Source: an archaeon (GTDB lineage Archaea > Iainarchaeota > Iainarchaeia > CSSED10-239). Taken from it: a DNA stretch of 12,757 nucleotides. Position 1 is the first letter of the stretch; each line of letters begins with the position of its first letter. Positions 6,401-12,757 of this stretch are shown in pieces. The translations under genes and the position numbers were made by a program. A model generated the notes under the pieces. That model was not told where the DNA came from and searched no databases. It was given only the letters and a program-made list of their open reading frames with translations. The stretch lies in contig JAKQTP010000150.1 in NCBI GenBank assembly GCA_029563035.1, forward strand, positions 1-12,757. Reading direction: 5' to 3'.

Positions 6401-9400
6401 TTGTAAGCCACTGTCTTTTAAACTTACTTTGCTATTTTCGTTATTTATTAAAATGGTAGAGTTTGTTAAAGCTTTTTCCATTATTTGAGTATTAACACCA
6501 GTTTGAGGATTAAAGCTTTCTGCCCTTTTATATATATTCTCATTTAATGTTATGTTTTGCACTGTGGCACTTATTTTTTCAAACATATTTTCAAAATCAG
6601 TAGAATGGTTTTGTAGCATAATTTTTCTTTCAAGTGGGTTATCTAAATTCTTTTCTATTTGTGTTACTAGAACTTTTTGTTTAAAACTACCAAAAAATTC
6701 TTTATCTTCTACATATGCTATATCACCAACATGAAATTTTAAATATTTATAATCATCTAATAAAGATAAATCATTTACTGATATTGAATATTCTAATTTT
6801 GGATAGATACTTTCTTTTAAAGCTTTTTGTGAGGCATGATAATACAAATTACTGTCTGTAAAATTAGTATCACTCCAGACACCTTCCTTTATAAAAGACT
6901 CATATTTGTAGAAAAATTCTTTTTCTATTTCTTTCTTTTGATTTAATAATTCATATTTTTGTTGTTCAAGATTGGAAATCTTAACTTCAAAGTCACATAC
7001 TTGCCCAAAAATTCCATATCTCGTGTAATCTCTCTCATCTATTATATTTTGTTTATATTCTTGCCAATTGCCGATTTTTTCCCAAAAGGCTTTCCCAATA
7101 TCAACACTTACTTTAAACTCTTTACCGTATCCATCAGTTGTAAATAATAATTCAATATCATTATATAGTTTCTGTTGTGCCGCAGTTTTAAGTTCAGAAA
7201 AATTTTTATAAGTATCACTTTCAATATTTGTTTCATATAATTTTAATTTTTCATTTAATTTAACAATTTCTTGCAAATAACTATCTATTCCTAATATTTT
7301 TGTGTCAGTTATTGCTTTTAATTCATAATATGATTTATTTCTTATATTAATTACTTCTTCAGATATTGCGTCAATTTGTCTATTTAACTTGCCAACCTTA
7401 TCAATAAAGCCAATGTCTTGTAAACTTTTTCCATATAAATCTGCTATAATCTCTTGTTTAGGGATTAATTCTTTTGATATATAATAGGAAAAATCTAATA
7501 AATAGTTGTCTTTTAAAGGGTTTTCCTCAGCAAGAGCTATTGAACAATAAGCATCTTCATTATCAACTTTTTCAACATAAAGTTTTGTAATAATTTCATT
7601 TGAACTAGATTTTCTTTCTATCCCTTTTAAATTAAGACCATATCTAAATGATAAAAAAGTTTCTTTTAATTTTTCTTTTGCAAAAGATATTTCTCTACTA
7701 TCTGGAATTATTCTACCTCTTCTATCATGTGATGTTTTAAATATAGGATATAACTCAAATAAAGCCGATAATTCTTGTATTAAGTTAAAACGGTTGGATT
7801 TTTCTGCATTAAGAGTTCTATATTTTTCAGTTGTTTTTTCAGTTTCTAGTAAATATGGACAGTACCCATCTCTTTGATACAAACAATCTGAATTAGAAAG
7901 TTTACAATCTATAGTTGAATTTACATCATAATTTGGGCATTTAGTCATATCTAAAAAATATCTATTAACTTCATATTTTTTTGATGTATCACCTATAATA
8001 TCTAAATAATCATTTATTTGGAATGTATCAATTTTTTCATCATCAAATGACAATTCTTCTACAAAGTATTGCTCTTGTATATATGTTTCACCTAAAGAAA
8101 TATCTTTTTCTAGCAAAATATTACGTTCCTCTTCTATATAAAAAAGTGCATTTTCTAAGAAAATAGGTCTTCCACTATATTTATATTTAAACATAACTGG
8201 TGAATAATTAGTTTCATCAGGTCTTAAATAGTTAGGAAAAATATCACGACCTCTAGTATAGGCTTCAAAAAATTCAAAAGAATAAAAGTGAGTATCAGTC
8301 TGTAATTTAACACACAAAGCGGGATTTTCTATATCAAAATTACTTTTTATCAAAAGATATTCTCTTTCATCTATATTAATATCTATTCCTTGTAATTTTT
8401 CGCCAGAAAATTCATAAATACCATCATCATTTAAAGAACAATTTTGTACAAAAAAGTTGCTTAAATTGATTGTTTTTCCTACATAACCATTTTTTATCTT
8501 TAATGCATAAATTTTTCCTTTTTCTATCTTTCTATTTGATAATCCAAAGTTAATTAAAGTATTATCACCAATGCCAGTTTTTTCATATTTTAAATAAAAT
8601 TCATCACTTGCACCTTCTATGCCGATTTTATTACCTTGCCCTACTATAAGTTTACCAATTTTATTATTTGCTAAAGTCCAGCCACTTGTAGAATTTATTT
8701 CTCTACCATTCGCAAACATATTTTTAACAAGTTGTGGAATAATAAAGGTTGTTTTCTTTTCAGAACATATTTTATAATTTTTCTGGGCTATAGAAAGTGG
8801 CAAAAATTTTATCATATTTGATGATTGTTGCAAATAGCTTTTTACATAACTATCACTTGCCTTATTATAGGTTGTTAAGTCTGATAAAACTACTCTTTTT
8901 ATAAAGTTAACTTCTTTATCACCATATTTTTCTAAATAACCTTGTTGAATTATATAGTTATTATTTTTTAATTCATTCTTTAATTTGTCAACTTCTATAA
9001 AATAATAATTTTTAGGGATAATTTCGCCTTCTTCGGTAATATCAATAGTTTTTTCATTTTCTAAAAATAGGAATTGCAAATATTTTTGTTCTTTTGGTTC
9101 TAAAACCTTATTATTTTGCGTATCACTAACACCATCTATAAAATTTACTTGACTATAAGGTATATAAATATAGTCACCATAAACTGCAGAAGTATGTTTA
9201 GAAAGTGGATTTTCTTCATTGAATAAATATTCATCATCTGTTAGGCAATAGCAATCAAAACCACCCATTTTAAATTGGTTAAGTGGAATTATAAAGCATT
9301 TCTCATTTGTCTTTTCTATTGGATGAATATCACCTTTATATTGCCACTTAGAACCATCTAAGATTTTTTTCATAAAACCATCTATATTATCAACAGAATT

Positions 9401-9808
9401 TTTTAATTCAGTAGAAAATGCCAAAGTGTAGCCGTTTCTGCTTAATTCATCTATACAAAAATCTTCACATTGATAATCTACAAAAACACCTTTTTCACTT
9501 CTAGTTTTTGTTTCATTTTTAATTAGATAGTCTCTGTATTTGTTTTCATAATATAGTTTTATTCTTTTTTCTGTGCTCATTAAGTCAACTAAATAATTAT
9601 CTTCTTCTTCACCTGTTTTTGTATTTATAAAAGTCTTTGGAAGAGAAAAGGAAAGAGTTGAAGTACCCTTTCCATTTTCCATTAAGGTGACATTGGTTGC
9701 TTTTCCTTGAAATTCCAAGTCAGAACCACCAATAATAGCCTCTTTATTCTCTATTTGTGTTTTTGGGTTTGACTTCCAAAGAGATATTTGATAATACTCT
9801 TTTTCCAT
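3500..9808 (-). CDS. Tail-associated lysin / tail tip protein (Tal) with M23 peptidase and SleB-type hydrolase domains
   Basis: A 2102-aa phage tail-tip protein following Dit, in the usual position of Tal. The N-terminal half resembles the hub region of phage minor structural proteins (opening MEKEYYQISLWKS, then the LEFQGKATNVTLMENG strand pair). Four cysteines (624, 635, 642, 650) form a compact cluster. Coiled-coil stretches lie near 790-890 and 935-970. About 1080-1780 is repetitive-looking beta-rich fibre or spike sequence. An M23 endopeptidase domain (about 1810-1950) has H1820-x4-D1825, YAHLA (H1887) and SHLHLEL (H1924, H1926). The last 130 residues are a SleB/cell-wall-hydrolase domain with the catalytic Glu in VLAEAQ (E1985) and VIRNRVLSNKFPNNIYDV. 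It would help DNA entry by locally cutting both peptide and glycan bonds. AAGGAGG 5 nt before the ATG overlaps the Dit stop, giving translational coupling. No signal peptide or transmembrane segment is seen. Confidence 0.88.
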   Translation of the reverse strand: MEKEYYQISLWKSNPKTQIENKEAIIGGSDLEFQGKATNVTLMENGKGTSTLSFSLPKTFINTKTGEEEDNYLVDLMSTEKRIKLYYENKYRDYLIKNETKTRSEKGVFVDYQCEDFCIDELSRNGYTLAFSTELKNSVDNIDGFMKKILDGSKWQYKGDIHPIEKTNEKCFIIPLNQFKMGGFDCYCLTDDEYLFNEENPLSKHTSAVYGDYIYIPYSQVNFIDGVSDTQNNKVLEPKEQKYLQFLFLENEKTIDITEEGEIIPKNYYFIEVDKLKNELKNNNYIIQQGYLEKYGDKEVNFIKRVVLSDLTTYNKASDSYVKSYLQQSSNMIKFLPLSIAQKNYKICSEKKTTFIIPQLVKNMFANGREINSTSGWTLANNKIGKLIVGQGNKIGIEGASDEFYLKYEKTGIGDNTLINFGLSNRKIEKGKIYALKIKNGYVGKTINLSNFFVQNCSLNDDGIYEFSGEKLQGIDINIDEREYLLIKSNFDIENPALCVKLQTDTHFYSFEFFEAYTRGRDIFPNYLRPDETNYSPVMFKYKYSGRPIFLENALFYIEEERNILLEKDISLGETYIQEQYFVEELSFDDEKIDTFQINDYLDIIGDTSKKYEVNRYFLDMTKCPNYDVNSTIDCKLSNSDCLYQRDGYCPYLLETEKTTEKYRTLNAEKSNRFNLIQELSALFELYPIFKTSHDRRGRIIPDSREISFAKEKLKETFLSFRYGLNLKGIERKSSSNEIITKLYVEKVDNEDAYCSIALAEENPLKDNYLLDFSYYISKELIPKQEIIADLYGKSLQDIGFIDKVGKLNRQIDAISEEVINIRNKSYYELKAITDTKILGIDSYLQEIVKLNEKLKLYETNIESDTYKNFSELKTAAQQKLYNDIELLFTTDGYGKEFKVSVDIGKAFWEKIGNWQEYKQNIIDERDYTRYGIFGQVCDFEVKISNLEQQKYELLNQKKEIEKEFFYKYESFIKEGVWSDTNFTDSNLYYHASQKALKESIYPKLEYSISVNDLSLLDDYKYLKFHVGDIAYVEDKEFFGSFKQKVLVTQIEKNLDNPLERKIMLQNHSTDFENMFEKISATVQNITLNENIYKRAESFNPQTGVNTQIMEKALTNSTILINNENSKVSLKDSGLQVTPQDNQNQRIKVDASGLSVSDDNGNTWKTIITPEATDAGHLKIGNLDVSNVRIYDKNYEYFGWDKGGITAYREPVILNGNLVKNGAKDFARFNKKGLSLVENNKIRLRAGYDFNGVNGNINTEKDTIQEDVGFFLYNDKGQPIFKTHTSSLDSNQENLSARLSLVGEMFITNKVANSALDPTIYLWWKYLNQYTITTNLFAPKVNQATEQFIIDFCNLNYPSTSISYIQYWSEHYLESDRIYSTFVTYQEYSGMTGTTKDMKTVYTFTPLLSAQKVVKAIDDNYCPNAEKLNVQVATYEIIDSETEVLSSIFNIEWYTLSKTARVPFKVNTDLPFISINEITNIQSNNYFSISSQSTQNTTCYDIRTVQDEYTKLDLNLYRIDNKFFLNKEENPYTGDANAPFNVNIATEQNNSAVALYLNNMGDLDGQLNQNSRLFVCGVQKNELVQNLLTILKDGNLHIGGTLIDNEKDQTNIQQLSENIKIENSALQVNVDGFVYLTLDKLKTSNEKMTLEDWIKMNITNKIEQELGTEISDVQANLEKKLMAGTTIFHGHKLIDYNNVKVQRDKNITYNGADFVGDDKTFLDTFTSQAILGVPLADRLSQTHLKSIGFAVYEMVKKYLSDPTAVNLKLAGKPTTEEGTIVSFGGQNLLEGSYIVDKTTDGNFFSWVTEQKNNSFTYAGHGDAVDFTAPYGASLFAVDNATVTLVNYCTLDDNHNNVNNRDGGGWGNRIEIQFNHPLFGKVMARYAHLAHYQNTGKQPIKVGDVVRKGQYIGQVGSSGASTGSHLHLELRSPSSVSGSTGVLYYQGQGFTTLTYLNPIPYNAVIPQEVPSTSDDLLLVANIVLAEAQVLGDKGMEAVAVVIRNRVLSNKFPNNIYDVLTQPNQFTTIGHLHDYTTWSSILAVEPNIQTIINNVFNNIVTASVQPFNNALFFCSGYSNYLDFLKWSTYIGKQDINGFTHYFFR

Positions 9809-9818
9809 ATTGTCCTCC

Positions 9819-12560
9819 TTAATAATATAATAAGTTATAATCTATTCCAATACCTTTTATTAAATCTATAGATGTATCCAATACTGGGGGAAATTCTTCC
9901 CAACTATAATTAGTTGCGTACCACATCCATTCATAAGGTATTTGCCCGCCAAGTGCAGAATAATATTTCTGTATCCTCTTTATAAAAGCAATGTTCATTT
10001 TATACTCAGTATATAAAAATTCACTAGGATAATTGGCTTTGTTTTTTATATACTCAAGTGTTTGCTCTTCGTTATTTATAGTTTCTGCCAGTCCTTTTAA
10101 AGAGTTTTTTACAAGTGTCTTTATATATTCAACTTCTACAAGAATTTCGGCAAGTCTTTCTTTTGCCAATTCTGTTCCATTTATTTTTATATTTTCAAAT
10201 TCGGCTTTCATATTTCTATAAGTGTTATAGTTTGATGCTGGCTGAGTTTCCGATAATAATAGAATTTTGTCTTGTGGATTGGATGAACTATTATATCTGA
10301 CGTAACGCCTTTCTGTTAAAGGAGATGATGTTGGGCAAATAGTTTCTAGTAATTCATCTAAACTTGATATTCCATCTCTACCTTTTACTTCATAAGTTAC
10401 ACCCCCTGCAATATTTCTATTTAAAGTATATTTATAATTGTCAAAATTATAAATATTATTGTATGGTAAACCAATGGTTTCCCTTAAAAGGTCTATCCAT
10501 TCTTTAAAGTCAGTACCATCCAAAATAGAAATATACTCTAAATAATTTTTAGATAGATATCTTATCAATCCATATCTTAAATAGTCCTCTTCTGTTAAAT
10601 CTTTGTTGGAAATAAAGAAATCATTGTAATTCTGTGTTGAAACATTAGGGTTAAAATACCCTCCTGCCCTAGCAACTCTTGTAAAGCTAAATAATAATAA
10701 CTCATAGAAAGAAACTTCTTTTGAACTACCAAGATTTATATCAGTTGGATAGGTTGGTGTGATGTTTATATTCCAGTCCAACAATTTTTCATATGCCTCA
10801 AATTTATAAAATCTATTTTGAAATTCTTCTATTAATTCTTGAGTAATGGTTGTGTCAATATTGAAATCACGTCTTGCTAAAGATAACGCTTTTTCAAATC
10901 TTTGCTCAATTGTCCAATCTTCTTGTGGCGTTTCTGTATAAGAAGGTGAAATAGTTGGATATCCCCATTGAAAATTTGAGGCGTTTAGCCAACTTCTATT
11001 CAAAAGTTTTTCAATATCGTCAAGTAATGATATTTGAATTAGTCCAAAACCTCTTTCAATAGAGAACCATTCTCCACCATAAAAAGCATTATTTAAAAGA
11101 ATTGTTTTATATTCTAAAGCAATTTCATCAAAACTTTTTGTATAGATTAGTTGTTTTTCAAAATCTATTTTTATCTCAGGAACATTTTCTTCTAAGTCAA
11201 TATCAATAAATTCCTTTTCTATCCAGTTTAATATTTTTAAGTCATCATTGTCAAGAAAAGCCAAATTAAAGTCTGTACTTATGTAATCATAAAAAGTTAT
11301 TGGTTTGCTAAATCCATCATATAAATAAGTGTTGGATAAATCTTGTACATAAGTGTCAAAAGTATTTTTCAGTGTTTGCCAATAAAATTCAACTATATCA
11401 TCATTTTCTTTTATAAAAGTTTCATATTCATCTGCTAAAGATAAAAGAGTTTGAAAAAATGGTTTTTCTTTATTTTTTAAGGCAATCTTTCTAATAAAAT
11501 ATTGTAACTTGTCTTTTGGTATTGGATTGGTAAAATATAAATATTTAGGCTGTCTTTGGATATCAGTTTCGGTAAAAGTTTCTTCTACTGTTGAATAAAC
11601 TTCTCTTTTTAAATAAATATTTTGATATTTTTTTGCTGGTAAATTGTAGCTTTCGTCATATGGTTCTATTAAACCCAAATCGACGGCATCCTCTAATAAA
11701 ATTTTATCGACATCATAGTAAGCTATTCTAAACATTCTCTTTACTCTTAAATCTTCATTTAATAATAGTGAAAGTTCAAAATTTGTCTTAAAATCGCCTG
11801 GATTGTATGTTAGTAATCTTGAACCAAAATTACTATCAAAATTTCCATATCCCAAATCAACAACCGTGTTTGTACCCTTATCAAATTGAGGCATATAGAA
11901 AAAACCATTCTCACTATCTAAAAATGGTGTTTTTAGCAAACCAGAAGAGTTTGCCCAATAAAAAGTATTATCATAATATTCCTCTATTGGTAATTGGTTT
12001 TCTGGCAACATTGCTAATAAATTTTGTTCCGATTGTTCTAACGTTGGATAACCGCCCTTGTATAATTTTCCTTTATTGTAAGATAATCTTTCATAATAAT
12101 TAGTATATGTTTCAGAGCCAGTGAGCAAGTATTTGTTTTTGCATATTGCAAAAGGATAATAACAAATAAAAGTTATTGTTCCATCACCTTTATAATATCT
12201 TACACCCTTATCTATGTAACTAACATACTGTAAATTGACGCTACTTTCTGGCTTTGCTTGGTATATTTTATATGGATATTCATCAAAAATTAATTCACTT
12301 ATTTTTGATGGTTTAAAAGTTTCTTGTAATCTTTTTAAATCCTCTTCCGTCAAACTATCATAAAAGAAATTAATGGAAAACTTTTTACTACTATTCTTAG
12401 TTCCGTAATAAAAAACTCCATCATTTCCAACCCTTTCTTCAGTGGTATCTAAGAAATTAGGGAATAGGTCTTTTGAAAACCTATCCCCATTAGAATGAAT
12501 TGTTATTTTTAGTTCCGAAGAGGAAATTTTATTAAACTTGAAACCCATAAAGTCTGACAT
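9819..12560 (-). CDS. Distal tail protein (Dit-like, Sipho_tail), greatly extended
   Basis: The distal tail protein joins the tail tube to the tip and nucleates baseplate assembly. Residues 1-140 fit the Dit N-terminal belt domain (GFKFNKISSSELKITIHS, later VFYYGTKNSSKKFSINFFY and the typical GDGTITFICYYPFAICKN). A galectin-like strand pattern may start near 218-285 (around LTYNPGDFKTNFELSLLL). Dit proteins are usually about 250-300 residues, whereas this one has 913. The remaining roughly 600 residues, rich in Tyr, Asn and Asp and with helical stretches near 770-850, match nothing I recognise; they could be a carbohydrate-binding or baseplate extension. AAAGGAGGGG (12566-12575) gives a strong ribosome site for the ATG at 12560. 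It lies 58 nt after the tape measure gene and 10 nt before Tal. The N-terminal call is firm by sequence pattern and position; the rest is unassigned. Confidence 0.78.
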   Translation of the reverse strand: MSDFMGFKFNKISSSELKITIHSNGDRFSKDLFPNFLDTTEERVGNDGVFYYGTKNSSKKFSINFFYDSLTEEDLKRLQETFKPSKISELIFDEYPYKIYQAKPESSVNLQYVSYIDKGVRYYKGDGTITFICYYPFAICKNKYLLTGSETYTNYYERLSYNKGKLYKGGYPTLEQSEQNLLAMLPENQLPIEEYYDNTFYWANSSGLLKTPFLDSENGFFYMPQFDKGTNTVVDLGYGNFDSNFGSRLLTYNPGDFKTNFELSLLLNEDLRVKRMFRIAYYDVDKILLEDAVDLGLIEPYDESYNLPAKKYQNIYLKREVYSTVEETFTETDIQRQPKYLYFTNPIPKDKLQYFIRKIALKNKEKPFFQTLLSLADEYETFIKENDDIVEFYWQTLKNTFDTYVQDLSNTYLYDGFSKPITFYDYISTDFNLAFLDNDDLKILNWIEKEFIDIDLEENVPEIKIDFEKQLIYTKSFDEIALEYKTILLNNAFYGGEWFSIERGFGLIQISLLDDIEKLLNRSWLNASNFQWGYPTISPSYTETPQEDWTIEQRFEKALSLARRDFNIDTTITQELIEEFQNRFYKFEAYEKLLDWNINITPTYPTDINLGSSKEVSFYELLLFSFTRVARAGGYFNPNVSTQNYNDFFISNKDLTEEDYLRYGLIRYLSKNYLEYISILDGTDFKEWIDLLRETIGLPYNNIYNFDNYKYTLNRNIAGGVTYEVKGRDGISSLDELLETICPTSSPLTERRYVRYNSSSNPQDKILLLSETQPASNYNTYRNMKAEFENIKINGTELAKERLAEILVEVEYIKTLVKNSLKGLAETINNEEQTLEYIKNKANYPSEFLYTEYKMNIAFIKRIQKYYSALGGQIPYEWMWYATNYSWEEFPPVLDTSIDLIKGIGIDYNLLYY

Positions 12561-12618
12561 AAAATCCCCTCCTTTAATATTCTATTATTTAAGTAGTTTT
12601 TTTGTTGGGTTTCTCTAC
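12561..12618. other. Short intergenic gap between tape measure and Dit genes
   Basis: An AT-rich 58-nt spacer that holds the strong Dit ribosome site. No terminator hairpin or consensus promoter is evident, so the tail genes are probably read through as one transcript. Confidence 0.5.
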
Positions 12619-12756
12619 TTATTTGGCAAAGACCAGTCTACCTGTTGGGCTGAATACATTAATTAATTCTTTTTTCATGTTGGCAATTACGTCTGAAAAT
12701 TCTTTTTCTGAATTTATTGTATCTATATTTAGTGTGATATTAACATACTCTGATGG
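12619..12756 (-). CDS. Probable tail tape measure protein, C-terminal end (partial)
   Basis: The last 45 codons of a minus-strand gene running into the window from the right (begins beyond 12757). The peptide starts PSEYVNITLNIDTINSEKEF and ends GRLVFAK, then TAA. A beta strand of the V-N-I-T-L-N-I type followed by a short helix is common at the C-terminus of tape measure proteins, and the gene sits just upstream of Dit, which is the standard siphovirus order. The tape measure sets tail length and is ejected with the DNA. The assignment rests mainly on position and this short tail, so it is probable rather than proven. Confidence 0.62.
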   Translation of the reverse strand, partial: PSEYVNITLNIDTINSEKEFSDVIANMKKELINVFSPTGRLVFAK

Positions 12757-12757
12757 T

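Noticed and set aside
1..12757. Possible stop-codon reassignment, because every gene here ends in TAA
   Set aside because: With an AT-rich genome and seven stops this is not surprising. TGG serves for Trp, and the long frames are intact under the standard code, with no region that needs TGA or TAG to be read through.

Overview
The window is AT-rich (roughly 30% GC by eye) and looks like part of a tailed-phage or prophage genome from a low-GC Gram-positive (Firmicutes-type) host. Evidence for this: strong Shine-Dalgarno sites (AAGGAGG), a consensus sigma-A promoter, a siphovirus tail module in the order tape measure -> Dit -> Tal, and a dUTPase followed by a phage-type RuvC resolvase.

Plus strand, 1-3481: a nucleotide/DNA metabolism operon. 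It holds the C-terminal end of a trimeric dUTPase (2-154), then a RuvC-family Holliday-junction resolvase with an N-terminal zinc ribbon, then a 256-aa protein. I read the last as a shrunken, catalytically dead relative of DNA cytosine-5 methyltransferases. The resolvase gene is split by about 1.9 kb: exon 1 (about 126-420) carries the first catalytic Asp, and exon 2 (about 2317-2723) carries the catalytic Glu and the last Asp pair. The insert is an IStron, a chimera of a self-splicing group I intron (P1, P6, P7, P7.1, P7.2 and P8 visible in 413-860) and a TnpB transposon (TnpB at 990-2135, its own promoter, a probable omega RNA downstream). Both exons lie in the same frame modulo 3, so removing a multiple of three nucleotides rebuilds a resolvase of about 233 aa. 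A near-perfect inverted repeat of about 43 bp (861-903 / 2261-2306) flanks tnpB. In RNA it would loop tnpB out and bring the 3' splice site next to the ribozyme core.

Minus strand, 12757-3500: the tail-tip module, transcribed towards the first operon. It comprises the last 45 residues of the probable tape measure protein, a very large Dit-like distal tail protein (913 aa), and a 2102-aa tail-associated lysin. The lysin has an N-terminal tail-hub region, coiled coils, and two wall-cleaving domains at its C-terminus (M23 peptidase, then SleB-type hydrolase). The two convergent operons share one bidirectional terminator (3464-3498) whose loop contains the stop codon of the methyltransferase-like gene.

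The most notable points are the IStron inside a phage resolvase gene, with its loop-out repeat and possible RNA-guided homing, the degenerate methyltransferase-like protein, and the oversized tail-tip proteins. No tRNA, rRNA or CRISPR array was seen.
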